From JASFBA01 sp036172265 (GTDB lineage Bacteria > Chloroflexota > Chloroflexia > DTKN01), in the NCBI GenBank assembly GCA_036172265.1, contig JASFBA010000062.1, positions 1 to 63,560 on the forward strand: a stretch of DNA of 63,560 bases, written 5' to 3'. Within the stretch, counting starts at the first letter, position 1; every line of letters starts with the position of its first letter. Below, piece after piece: positions 42,065 to 49,597 of this stretch. Made by a program: the position numbers and the translations under genes. Below the pieces are notes generated by a model that worked only from the letters and a program-made list of their open reading frames with translations, made no database searches and was not told the DNA's origin.

Positions 42065-42394
42065 CGCCGTTCTCCGAACCACGATTGGAAACTCCTTTCT
42101 CGCCTTGAGCCGCCGGCGCCGGAGCGGCTGCGTCGGCGTATCCTGGATGAGGCGCAGAAGATCATCGCTGATGCTGCGGAGGAAAAGCACCATCTGTATC
42201 GCCACATTCAGGAGGGCGATCGGCTAATCGCTGGCTGTTTCGATGACAGGCGTCGTTCGCAGGCCTTGCTCCTCCTGATGCGCTGATGCCGGCACAACCT
42301 CGTCACCGACGAGGAATTGGCCGCGTTCAGCCCGGAAACCCGCGCGGCGGTAGTGCACATCGTTCGATTCCGTAGACTCACCTCCGGGCCATAC
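42065..42394 (+). pseudogene. Broken remnant of an uncharacterised protein gene
   Basis: In frame with the end of the aminotransferase a readable stretch runs HDWKLLSRLEPPAPERLRRR, ILDEAQKIIADAAEEKHHLY, GDRLIAGCFDDRRRSQALLL, then a TGA at 42284-42286, then HNLVTDEELAAFSPETRAAV. The amphipathic helices and continuous sense across the TGA indicate a former gene of about 110 codons without a start codon. I recall similar uncharacterised proteins but no function. The rest of 42395-42505 shows nothing recognisable. Confidence 0.4.
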
Positions 42395-42509
42395 GGCCGA
42401 TGGTGTGCATCAACCCCGAGATGCGGGTAAAAGACGGCGTCCCCTCGGCTGTAGGCAATCGGTATTACGGCTCCTGGGCACGGTAAGCATAGCGAACGGC
42501 AGGAATGCG

Positions 42510-42541
42510 TCAGCGTGCTAACGCGCGAACGTGGAAACGTT
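42510..42541 (-). repeat. Octamer repeat overlapping the end of the PIG-L gene
   Basis: Read on the minus strand: AACGTTTC, CACGTTCG, CGCGTTAG, CACGCTGA. The first three units encode the last residues of the PIG-L protein; the TAG of the third is its stop codon. Confidence 0.7.
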
Positions 42542-43291
42542 TTCCGGCCACCATAGCCGTTCGGCATAGCCTCCGGGAAGCAGGGAGGCAGCGTAGCGCT
42601 CCAGGGCCTCCGGAAGCGAAAAGCCGTCGCGGCTCAGGGCGGGGAGTTGGGAGGCGTAACGGGAGACGGCGGCCATCTTGAGCGGCCACCAGGGCGTCAC
42701 TTCCACCACTTCCGGGGAGAGCGGCCGGCCTACTTCCGCCAGACGCGCCTCCGGTCCCCCTTCCCAGGCTGCATAGGGCAGGTCCTCGTAAAAAGCCACC
42801 GCCCGTCCGGCCTCTCCCACTGCCAACCCCACCCGGAAAAGAACCTGGTGATCTACGTGGTGCCCTACTGCCAGAGGAAAAAGCAGGAGGTCCGCCCGCA
42901 GGGCTCGGCAGCGCCGGCACAGAGCCTTTTCCAGGGCTTTTTCCTCGGCCGGTTGGCCGAAGAGCGCCTCGAAGGAATCGTAAGCCGGGTGGCGGTAGAT
43001 GGCGTCTCGATACGTCCACCTGCGGCCGGAGAGGTGGAGCGTCCGCATCGCCCGGATGTCTTCCCGGCGACGGTGCGCTACGGGGTCGGGAAGGTCCCCC
43101 CAGGCCAGGTGCAACAACCGGGCCAAGGAGGAAAGTTCTTCCTCCGGCGGGGGTGAGCCGGAAAAGACGGTGATCACCTGTACCCGCCGGCCCTCTACCC
43201 GCCAGCGCGAAAGCAAACCCCCACAGGAAAAGACGGCATCGTCGGGATGGGGCGAAAGGCAAACCACTCGACCTTCTATTGCTTGTTCCAT
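42518..43291 (-). CDS. PIG-L (LmbE-like) deacetylase
   Basis: A 257-residue zinc-dependent N-deacetylase fold. The metal site is SPHPDDAVFSCGG near residues 13-25 together with HHVDHQ near 145-150. RRREDIRAMRTL is also conserved. Family substrates are N-acetylglucosamine conjugates (GlcNAc-PI, thiol cofactor precursors, glycan units); the one here is unknown. Its C-terminus NVSTFAR lies in an octamer repeat. It is transcribed after the rhodanese-DUF192 pair with a 21-base gap. Confidence 0.88.
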   Translation of the reverse strand: MEQAIEGRVVCLSPHPDDAVFSCGGLLSRWRVEGRRVQVITVFSGSPPPEEELSSLARLLHLAWGDLPDPVAHRRREDIRAMRTLHLSGRRWTYRDAIYRHPAYDSFEALFGQPAEEKALEKALCRRCRALRADLLLFPLAVGHHVDHQVLFRVGLAVGEAGRAVAFYEDLPYAAWEGGPEARLAEVGRPLSPEVVEVTPWWPLKMAAVSRYASQLPALSRDGFSLPEALERYAASLLPGGYAERLWWPENVSTFAR

Positions 43292-43312
43292 ACCATTTTC
43301 CCCACGGCGAAC

Positions 43313-43819
43313 CTATTGCCCCTCTACTGGCAGGCCGGCCTCTTTCCAGGCCGCCAGTCCACCGCGCAGGGCCGCCACCCGGTACAGGCCCAGCCCCCGT
43401 GCCTCCAGCGCCGCCCGGGCGCTCAGTTGCTCGTTGGATCAGGTGCAGTAGAAGACGATCAGGCGATCCCCGGGCAGTTCGGCGGCCCGGCGGGAAAGTT
43501 CGTTCAGGGGTAAAGAGATCGCCCCGACGATGTGCTCCTGTTCGTATTCCTGTCGGCTACGCACGTCCACCACGACGATGGACTCTCCGGCCTGAAACCG
43601 CTCCCAAAGTTCCAGGGCCTGGATGCGCGGAATATCGGCCGGCGAGGGTGTCTTCGGAGTGGGGGTCGGCCGAACAGGCCGGGTCGCGGTAGGTCGAGAA
43701 GTACCTCCTATCGCACCTGGGCCGGTCCGGGGTATAGTGGACTCGTAGCCTTCCCTCAGCGTCTCCCGGCAGCCGGTCAGGAGAACCCCGAGAAGAAAGA
43801 CGAAAAGAAGGCGTTTCAT
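43313..43819 (-). CDS. Rhodanese-domain lipoprotein with in-frame TGA (possible selenoprotein or nonsense mutation)
   Basis: The ATG at 43819 opens a lipoprotein signal (MKRLLFVFLLGVLLTGC, lipobox Cys 17), a Pro/Thr linker and a rhodanese domain: VVVDVRSRQEYEQEHIVGAI, then the active-site loop IVFYCT-TGA-SNEQLSARAALEA. The frame continues past the TGA at 43441-43439 to WKEAGLPVEGQ and TAG, giving 168 residues, full domain length. The TGA falls two residues after the catalytic Cys, where a subset of rhodaneses carries a second Cys (CxC). A 6-base stem with loop CGGGC follows 15 bases later (43407-43423). Selenocysteine is possible; a nonsense mutation or sequencing error is equally simple. Start overlaps the DUF192 stop (ATGA). 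Confidence 0.7.
43407..43423 (-). promoter_or_regulatory. SECIS-like stem-loop downstream of the TGA (tentative)
   Basis: AGCGCC, loop CGGGC, GGCGCT. The apical loop lies about 22-26 bases after the TGA, within the spacing known for bacterial SECIS elements. Stems this short are common by chance in GC-rich DNA. Confidence 0.25.
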
Positions 43820-44202
43820 CGGCTTCTACCTCCTGAAGATGACGGGACAAGGCGAATTTCATCGCCTATGGCTACCCGGTCGAGCAAGGAGGGGTGCCCT
43901 TCCAGGAAAGAACGGGCCGGCCGGCGAGGGGCGCAAAAAGGACACCAGGGCCGGGCCAGGGCTTTATCTACCACTCGGTACCCGCCGTCCAGCCAGACGA
44001 CAGCGATGGGGAAAAAGACGAAAAACATATGAATTGCTGCCTCCAGCCGACCTTCCTGCGGCAGGATGAACAGGTACACCTCGTCCTCATCGAGCGGCCG
44101 GCGGAACATCAGGCCTCGAAAGCGACGCAGGACGGTATCGCAGCGCACCACCCGGCGCGCCAGGACCTGCCCGGTCGTCCGGTTGTACACGGCTTCCGGC
44201 AT
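43816..44202 (-). CDS. DUF192 family protein
   Basis: A 128-residue protein with the DUF192 (COG1430) pattern: RRFRGLMFRRPLDEDEVYLF, then AAIHMFFVFFPIAVVWLDGG, and finally GDEIRLVPS. The fold is a small beta barrel; its function is unknown. A CPFCAPR motif near residue 90 is unusual. The ATG at 44202 has a purine-rich site very close to it, so the exact start is uncertain. The stop overlaps the rhodanese lipoprotein start. Confidence 0.85.
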   Translation of the reverse strand: MPEAVYNRTTGQVLARRVVRCDTVLRRFRGLMFRRPLDEDEVYLFILPQEGRLEAAIHMFFVFFPIAVVWLDGGYRVVDKALARPWCPFCAPRRPARSFLEGHPSLLDRVAIGDEIRLVPSSSGGRSR

Positions 44203-44255
44203 TTCTCCCCCTGCCGCTTGTGGGGGCGATTCTAGGGGTTGCCCATCCGGGCCGG

Positions 44256-44280
44256 GGGGCAACCACAAGGGTTGCCCCTA
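44256..44280. repeat. GGGGCAACC palindrome supplying a stop codon
   Basis: GGGGCAACC (44256-44264) and GGTTGCCCC (44270-44278), followed by TA. The CTA at 44278-44280 is the TAG stop of the minus-strand gene. Same family as 17228-17253. Confidence 0.75.
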
Positions 44281-44538
44281 CGTATCCGGCGTGAGGCGAT
44301 AGACCCGGTCGCCCTCCCGGGCCCGTTCCTCCACTTTCAAGCCGATCTCCTGGCCGGGCAGGGCTTCCGTAACCGGCCGGTGTTCGATCTCCATCGAGGA
44401 GACCCGCTGCTCAAAGTCGGTGGTGCGCCCCAGGATGTGAACCCAGTCTCCCACCCGGAGCCGGCCGGAAAGGCGCACCGCTGCCACCTCGATGCGTCCG
44501 AAGTAGTGTGTGACCACACCAACGAGTTCCTCGCCCAT
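44278..44538 (-). CDS. Translation-factor domain 2-like small protein
   Basis: An 86-residue protein that looks like a stand-alone EF-Tu/IF2 domain 2 beta barrel: VGVVTHYFGRIEVAAVRLSG, LRVGDWVHILGRTTDFEQRV, EALPGQEIGLKVEERAREGD. No GTPase domain is present. Such lone barrels are annotated only as translation elongation factor-like. It lies 15 bases after the CCA/DHH/CBS gene with an AGGAGG site and may act with it in RNA metabolism. Function unknown. Confidence 0.75.
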   Translation of the reverse strand: MGEELVGVVTHYFGRIEVAAVRLSGRLRVGDWVHILGRTTDFEQRVSSMEIEHRPVTEALPGQEIGLKVEERAREGDRVYRLTPDT

Positions 44539-44553
44539 TTTTTCCTCCTCTTG

Positions 44554-47151
44554 CTATCGTCCGGTCGGTCTGGAAAGGCCGGGTCGGGCCAAGTACTCCT
44601 TGACCAGGGCTTCTTCTTCCGCCTGGCTATGCACCTGCCCGTCCAACCGGGCGTCGAGCAGGACGCCCAGAATCTCCTTATAAACCGGCCCCGGTGGAAT
44701 CCCGCGGGCGCGCAGGTCGTTGCCGCTCAGGGCCGGCCGGACAAAGCGCAGCCGTCCCAGATACGTCTCCACGGCCTTGGCCACCCGGGCATCGTCCTGC
44801 TCGGCGATGCCGAGCACGTGCAACGCCGCCGTCGAGAAGGGATGTAGCAAGCGGTAGATGCGGCTGGGGACAAGTTCCGAGCGCAGGGCCGGCAGGACCT
44901 CTTCCCGTAACCCGTGGACCTCGCGCAATAGCCGGCTTATACGAGCCCGGAAGCGGTAACGGGCGATCAGGGCCTCGACCTCGCCGGCCGGGAGGCGGTA
45001 GCCCAGAAGCGCCAGGTAGAGGGGAGGACGTTCGGCCGCCGGAAAACGCTCCCGTACCTCCCGGAAGCGCTCCGCCAGAACGGGACTCCAGGCCAGATGC
45101 GGGAAAAGCCTTCCCAGGATGCCCAGTTCGTCCAGCCGAGCCAGGGCCTTTTCCGGTTCCTCTTCCTCTAGAATCAGCCAGAGTTCGTGGCGAATGCGCT
45201 CCCCGGTGGTGCGCTCCAGGAGGTTCTGGTGGACGGCGTCGTGCAGGAGGAGCATCGTCCGCGGCTCGATGGAAAAGCCCAGACGCTGCTCCAGCCGTAC
45301 CGCTCGCAGGATACGTGTCGGGTCCTCGATGAAACTCAGGTTGTGCAGGACGCGGATGAGTTTCCGCTCCAGGTCGCGCTTTCCGCCGTAGAAGTCAAAG
45401 AGCCGGCCGTAGTGCCCTCCACTCAAGCCGACGGCCAGGGTGTTGATGGTGAAATCGCGGCGGTAGAGGTCGTGGCGCAGCGAACTGAACTCGACCGTAG
45501 GGAGGGCTGTGGGCTGCTCGTAGAACTCGGTGCGGGCGGTTACAAAGTCCAGGTGAGGGGGAAGACCCGGCTCTATCCCTTCGAGAATCCACTTGGCCGT
45601 GCCGAAGCGACGGTGGCTGCGTACCCGGCCTCCCCGTCGCCGGGAAAGTTCCCGGGCCAGGGTAATGGCGTCGCCCTCCACCACCAGGTCTAGGTCCAGG
45701 TTCGGGAGGCCCAGGAGGAGGTCCCGGACAAAGCCGCCGACCACATAGAGGGAAAAGCCGACCTCTTCGGCCACCTGGCCGGCCTGGCGGAGCAACTCCC
45801 ATAGGGGGGGAGGCAGGCGTTCCTGCAGCCGTCCGGCCCAGTCCCCCGGCAGTCCCTCCTCCCGCGGCCGCACCTCCGGCCACAACTTCAAAAGGTCGGT
45901 GCGGCTGATGAGGCCCAGAAGTTTACGTTCCTCGTCCACCACCAGCAGCCGGCCGACGTCATGCTCCACCATCGTTTGGCGGACCTTTTCCACCGGCAGA
46001 TCCGGCGGGATGGTCACCGGCCCCTTCCACATATAGGTGGAGACGGTCGCCCCTTCTAGGCCGTGCCGCAGGGCCCGGTCCAGATCACGGCGGGTGAGCA
46101 GGCCCAACAGTCGCCCCTCCCGGTCCACCACCGGCAGGCTGCCGTGTCCGTAGCGGGCCATCACCTCGCCGGCCTCCTGAAGCGTCGTGTCCGGAGAAAT
46201 GGTATGCAGCCGGGTGGTCATAATTTCTCCGGCCGTGCGCATGGGGGTGACCCGTTCTTTCAGAACCTGAAGCAGTTCTTCCCGTACTTCTGCTGCCTGC
46301 CGGCCGGGGAGGAAAGCGGCGGCGGCGTGGGCATGCCCTCCGCCGCCAAAGCGGGCCATCACCTCGCTGGCCGAGACGGCCTCGGCGTCGGAACGGGCCA
46401 CCACCTGCACCATCCCCCCCATCTGCACCACCAGGAAGAGGGCCGCCGGGTCATAGAGGTCCATCAAGCGGTGGGCCAGGGTGGAGATTTCTTCCACATA
46501 CCCCTCGGATTCGGCCCAGGCCACGACCACCGGCCAGCCGTGGATTTCATAGACCCGGGTGGTATTCACGAGTTGGTTATAGACCCGCAACTGGTCCTCG
46601 CGCAGCGGCCGGTTGAGGAACTCGTTGAGGATATAGAGGTTGGCCCCCTGCTCCAGAAGCCAGGCGGCACAACGCAGGTCCTCGGAGGTGGTGCCGGGAT
46701 AGGAGAGGGATCCGGTATCCTCGTAGATGCCCAGGAGAAGGAGGGTGGCTTCGAGCGGAGCGAGCATCCTCCCCCGTTCCATCAGCCGCATCCCCAGGAG
46801 CGTCACGGTGGCTCCGACGTCGCCGCCGGTGTAGTGTTCGTTTTCCTCCAACGGCCGGCTCAGGGGATGATGGTCAAAGATTTCGACCTGGGGGGGAAAG
46901 GGCCCCAAGGGAAAGGGCAGGGCCGGCACCTGCTGGGTGTCCACAAGAATCAGGCGTGCGACCGGCTCCCGGGGCAATTCCTCGGGCCGCATAAAGGCGA
47001 TCGTCCCCCGATAGAGGGACAGGAAGTCGCGCACATTGCGGTTGAGACGCTGAGGTAACACCGGGCAGGCTCCTGGGAAAAGGTGGGCTGCGGCCAGGAG
47101 CGAGGCTAGGGCATCGAAATCGGCGTTGCTGTGGGTTAGGATGAGTTCCAT
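44554..47151 (-). CDS. DHH-CBS-CBS-tRNA nucleotidyltransferase fusion (CCA-adding type)
   Basis: An 865-residue multidomain protein. Residues 1-300 form a DHH/DHHA1 phosphoesterase (LTHSNADFDALASLLAAA, IFDHHPLS, GGGGHAHAAAAFLPG). Two CBS domains follow at about 310-430 (MTTRLHTISPDTTLQEAGEV, VTIPPDLPVEKVRQTMVEHD). From about 455 comes a class II nucleotidyltransferase head, LYVVGGFVRDLLLGLPNLDLD with its DxD, then RDFTINTLAVG and the RNA-binding helices. This architecture is known for CCA- or CC/A-adding enzymes of several phyla. Both tRNAs here lack encoded CCA, so the activity is needed. The DHH part may degrade short RNA or act in editing. Confidence 0.9.
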   Translation of the reverse strand: MELILTHSNADFDALASLLAAAHLFPGACPVLPQRLNRNVRDFLSLYRGTIAFMRPEELPREPVARLILVDTQQVPALPFPLGPFPPQVEIFDHHPLSRPLEENEHYTGGDVGATVTLLGMRLMERGRMLAPLEATLLLLGIYEDTGSLSYPGTTSEDLRCAAWLLEQGANLYILNEFLNRPLREDQLRVYNQLVNTTRVYEIHGWPVVVAWAESEGYVEEISTLAHRLMDLYDPAALFLVVQMGGMVQVVARSDAEAVSASEVMARFGGGGHAHAAAAFLPGRQAAEVREELLQVLKERVTPMRTAGEIMTTRLHTISPDTTLQEAGEVMARYGHGSLPVVDREGRLLGLLTRRDLDRALRHGLEGATVSTYMWKGPVTIPPDLPVEKVRQTMVEHDVGRLLVVDEERKLLGLISRTDLLKLWPEVRPREEGLPGDWAGRLQERLPPPLWELLRQAGQVAEEVGFSLYVVGGFVRDLLLGLPNLDLDLVVEGDAITLARELSRRRGGRVRSHRRFGTAKWILEGIEPGLPPHLDFVTARTEFYEQPTALPTVEFSSLRHDLYRRDFTINTLAVGLSGGHYGRLFDFYGGKRDLERKLIRVLHNLSFIEDPTRILRAVRLEQRLGFSIEPRTMLLLHDAVHQNLLERTTGERIRHELWLILEEEEPEKALARLDELGILGRLFPHLAWSPVLAERFREVRERFPAAERPPLYLALLGYRLPAGEVEALIARYRFRARISRLLREVHGLREEVLPALRSELVPSRIYRLLHPFSTAALHVLGIAEQDDARVAKAVETYLGRLRFVRPALSGNDLRARGIPPGPVYKEILGVLLDARLDGQVHSQAEEEALVKEYLARPGLSRPTGR

Positions 47152-47163
47152 TTTGGCCTATTT

Positions 47164-47212
47164 CGTATTTCGTATTTCGTATTGCGTATTGCGTATTACG
47201 TATTACGTATTA
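47164..47212. repeat. CGTATTN heptamer array, 7 copies
   Basis: Seven tandem 7-base units, CGTATTT twice, CGTATTG twice, CGTATTA three times. The array covers the dtd stop codon (47203-47205). Confidence 0.9.
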
Positions 47213-47688
47213 TACAAGCCGGGTTTGGCGCGGCGGGGGCGGTGGAGGTCGTCGGTGTCGAGGAGGATGGTGACCGGGCCGTCGTTACAGATTTCGACCT
47301 CCATCATGGCCCCGAAGATGCCGGCTTGGGTGGGGACGCCGGCCTCCCGGAGGGCTTGGCAGAAGCGTTCCACCAGCGGTTCGGCGACTTCCGGCCGGGC
47401 GGCCTGGGAGAAGGAAGGCCGGCGGCCGCGGCGGCAGTCTGCGTAGAGGGTGAACTGGGAGACAACCAGGGCTTCGCCGCCGACCTCCAGGATAGAGCGG
47501 TTGAAGAGGCCGGCCTCGTCGCGAAAGATTCGCAAGGCAGCCGTTTTACGAGCCAGTTCCTCGGCCTCGGCCTCGGCATCGCCCTCGCCTATGCCCAGGA
47601 GAATGCAGAGGCCGGGGCCGATGGAGGCGATCTTTCGCCCCTCTACGGTTACAGAAGCGCGAGTAACTCGTTGAAGGATTGCGCGCAT
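47203..47688 (-). CDS. dtd: D-aminoacyl-tRNA deacylase
   Basis: A 161-residue enzyme that removes D-amino acids (and Gly from tRNA-Ala) from mischarged tRNA. MRAILQRVTRASVTVEG at the start, VVSQFTLYADCRRGRRPSF in the middle and the Gly-cisPro-type motif NDGPVT near the end; most DTDs have NSGPVT or NxGPVT. Standard family length. The final residues LYNT and the stop come from a heptamer repeat array, and a second such array forms the leader before its GAGG site. Neighbours are ruvA upstream and the CCA fusion downstream. Confidence 0.93.
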   Translation of the reverse strand: MRAILQRVTRASVTVEGRKIASIGPGLCILLGIGEGDAEAEAEELARKTAALRIFRDEAGLFNRSILEVGGEALVVSQFTLYADCRRGRRPSFSQAARPEVAEPLVERFCQALREAGVPTQAGIFGAMMEVEICNDGPVTILLDTDDLHRPRRAKPGLYNT

Positions 47689-47700
47689 AGGGACCTCTTT

Positions 47701-47742
47701 CGTATTGCGTATTGCGTATTACGTATTGCGTATTGCGTATTA
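47701..47742. repeat. CGTATTN heptamer array, 6 copies
   Basis: Six tandem 7-base units (G, G, A, G, G, A at the variable base). The last unit contains the ruvA stop codon (47740-47742). A sister array lies at 47164-47212, so dtd is flanked on both sides. Confidence 0.9.
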
Positions 47743-48327
47743 CACACCTCCGAAATAGCGCAGGGCCAGGCGGAGGCGCTCTTCCAAGGGAAGTCCCTTC
47801 GCCTCTGGGGGAAGGGAAGAGGCTGCCGCCCGGGCCTCGGCCGGGCTATAGCCCAGGCTGGTGAGCACCTCCAGGAGTTCGGCCTGCTCCGGCGGAAGGA
47901 CCGCCCCCGGCAGGCCCAGCCGGCTCAGGTCCACCCGGCCCTTGAGTTCCAGGATGAGCCGGCCGGCCGTCTTCCGACCGATGCCTGGCACCCGCGCCAG
48001 AACGTCCACATCTTCCCGGGCGATGGCCAACCGCAACGTCTCAGCCGAAGTGCTCGAAAGGAGGGAAAGCGCCAATTTCGGCCCGATGCCGGAGACGGTC
48101 AGGAAAAGTTCAAAGAGTTCCCGCTGCTCCGGCGTGGCAAAGCCGTAGAGCGTCAGAGCGTCGTCGCGTAAAAGGAGGGAGGTGTACAGGCGCACCTTCT
48201 CCCCGATTTCGCCCAATTCCTCCAGGATGGAGGCCGGCACCCGGACGTGGAAGCCGACTCCGCCGACCTCCACCAGGACCCAGTCATCCCCCCGCGCCCG
48301 AAGTTCGCCGTACAAGGTGGCGATCAT
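47740..48327 (-). CDS. ruvA: Holliday junction DNA helicase subunit RuvA
   Basis: A 195-residue RuvA that binds four-way junctions as a tetramer and recruits the RuvB motor. The N-terminal OB fold starts MIATLYGELRARGDDWVLVE. Helix-hairpin-helix motifs lie at FLTVSGIGPKLALSLL and VLARVPGIGRKTAGRLILEL. The C-terminal domain (EVLTSLGYSPAEARAA) contacts RuvB. GGAGG precedes the ATG. ruvB and ruvC are not in the window. A TTGACA-18-TATAAT promoter lies upstream. Confidence 0.96.
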   Translation of the reverse strand: MIATLYGELRARGDDWVLVEVGGVGFHVRVPASILEELGEIGEKVRLYTSLLLRDDALTLYGFATPEQRELFELFLTVSGIGPKLALSLLSSTSAETLRLAIAREDVDVLARVPGIGRKTAGRLILELKGRVDLSRLGLPGAVLPPEQAELLEVLTSLGYSPAEARAAASSLPPEAKGLPLEERLRLALRYFGGV

Positions 48328-48371
48328 CGCCGTCCTCCGTCCACCGAAAAACCTTGGACCGGATGTAAGCC

Positions 48372-48401
48372 ATTATAAAGGATAGAGAAAGACGGTGTCA
48401 A
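48372..48401 (-). promoter_or_regulatory. Promoter of ruvA
   Basis: Minus-strand TTGACA (48401-48396), 18-base spacer, TATAAT (48377-48372). It overlaps the divergent HAD-gene promoter region. Confidence 0.75.
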
Positions 48402-48405
48402 ACTG

Positions 48406-48414
48406 TGGTATAAT
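48406..48414 (+). promoter_or_regulatory. Extended -10 promoter of the HAD phosphatase gene
   Basis: TGGTATAAT with a poor -35, 18 bases upstream of the ATG at 48433. Confidence 0.65.
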
Positions 48415-48432
48415 GGCCTGCCAGGAGGACCG

Positions 48433-49251
48433 ATGAACACTTCGCTTGCTCACATTCGCTATCTCCTGGCCGACCTGGACGGGGTATTCTATCGGGGTGA
48501 CATGCCCCTGCCGGGTGCGGCCGAATTTGTGCATTGGCTCGACCAAAAGGGCATCTCTTACCTTTTTCTCACCAACAACTCCACCCGCACCCCCCAGCAG
48601 TATACGGAGAAACTGGCCCGCATGGGCCTTCCGACCCGCCCGGAACAGATCCTCACTTCCGCCCTGGCCACCCGGGCCTACCTGGAAGCCCGTGCTCCCC
48701 GGGGCACCGGTATCTACTTCATCGGTATGAAGGGGTTGGAAGAAGCCCTCCTGGGCGATGGATATTTCCGGCGGGATGAAGAACGGCCGGCCTATGTCGT
48801 CGTGGGTCTGGATACCCACCTGACCTATGAAAAACTGCGCCGGGCTACCCTCCTCATCCGCGCCGGGGCCACCTTCATCGGCACCAACCCCGATCGCACC
48901 TTCCCTGCCCCCGAGGGCCTTATCCCCGGCTGTGGGGCGATCTTAGCCGCCCTGGAGGCCGCTACCGGCGTTTTCCCCATCGTCATCGGCAAGCCGGAGC
49001 GCTGGATGCTGGAGGAGGGGATGCGTCGGCTGGGTGCCACCCCCGATCGAACTGCCATCCTGGGCGACCGGCTGGATACCGATGTGGCTGGCGGAAAGCG
49101 GCTCGGCGTATTCACGCTCCTGGTGCTGACCGGGGTGGATGGGCCGGTGGAGTTGGAAGCGGCGGAGGTCCGGCCGAACGCGGTTTTTCCTGACCTGGTG
49201 GCGCTACGGGAGGCGTGGGATAGGGTTCAAGGCCCAGGGCTCAGGGGATAG
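48433..49251 (+). CDS. HAD-IIA family phosphatase (NagD/4-nitrophenylphosphatase-like)
   Basis: A 272-residue phosphatase. The nucleophile motif is LLADLDGVFYRGD with Asp 14 and Asp 16. FLTNNSTRT is motif 2, the cap domain lies in between, motif 3 Lys is in VIGKPERWML, and GDRLDTDV is motif 4. HAD-IIA members remove phosphate from small sugars, nucleotides or pyridoxal phosphate; the substrate is unknown. AGGAGG precedes the ATG. Probably a single-gene unit with its own promoter. Confidence 0.92.
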   Translation: MNTSLAHIRYLLADLDGVFYRGDMPLPGAAEFVHWLDQKGISYLFLTNNSTRTPQQYTEKLARMGLPTRPEQILTSALATRAYLEARAPRGTGIYFIGMKGLEEALLGDGYFRRDEERPAYVVVGLDTHLTYEKLRRATLLIRAGATFIGTNPDRTFPAPEGLIPGCGAILAALEAATGVFPIVIGKPERWMLEEGMRRLGATPDRTAILGDRLDTDVAGGKRLGVFTLLVLTGVDGPVELEAAEVRPNAVFPDLVALREAWDRVQGPGLRG

Positions 49252-49291
49252 GGAGGGCGAGGTTCCTGCCGAGCCGCCTAGAGGAGGACCG

Positions 49292-49474
49292 ATGATGGTT
49301 CAGAGAGAGCGCTTCCTTGCCGAGAGGGAAGAAAACGTGCTACGGCCGTACGAGGCCTGCTGTGTAGGCGAGGAAGGACTCATCGGCGAGTTCGGGTGTT
49401 CGGTGGAGGCTACCACGTACACGCCGATCGGTGGACGCTGCGCCGATTGCTTGACCGAAGCGGTTTCCGGATAG
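49292..49474 (+). pseudogene. Start of a truncated dGTPase-like gene
   Basis: A clear start (GAGGAGG, then ATG ATG) opens a 60-codon frame, MVQRERFLAEREENVLRPYEA, which resembles the N-terminus of HD-domain dNTP triphosphohydrolases (RE..L..RE...L.PYA). After about 25 residues the similarity ends and the frame runs into another gene fragment, stopping at 49474. No HD motif is present, so it is not functional as a dNTPase. The assignment rests on a short pattern. Confidence 0.35.
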
Positions 49475-49560
49475 AGCAAATGCAACTCCATGACGAGTAC
49501 ATCTATGTGCTGCGCCGAAAAGGGGACAAGGAAACGGACTTGGGGCCCAGGGCTTGGTAG
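49388..49560 (+). pseudogene. C-terminal fragment of a SAM-dependent methyltransferase-like protein
   Basis: In a second frame overlapping the previous fragment: GGYHVHADRWTLRRLLDRSG, then FRIEQMQLHDEYIYVLRRKG and a TAG. A xWTLRRLLxRxGF ... YIYVLRRK ending is typical of class I methyltransferases. The SAM-binding part is absent. The frames do not join, so two different genes seem to have been fused by deletion. Confidence 0.4.
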
Positions 49561-49597
49561 GGAAAGAGGTGGAAATAACAAACAAGGCTGGGATCAG

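Noticed and set aside
42284..42286. A second selenocysteine codon in the remnant after the aminotransferase
   Set aside because: The reading frame has no start codon and the TGA is not near a redox Cys; a nonsense mutation in a decaying gene explains it better.
47164..47742. Possible CRISPR array near dtd
   Set aside because: The units are 7 bases long, directly adjacent and without spacers, and no cas genes are nearby. They are simple tandem repeats.
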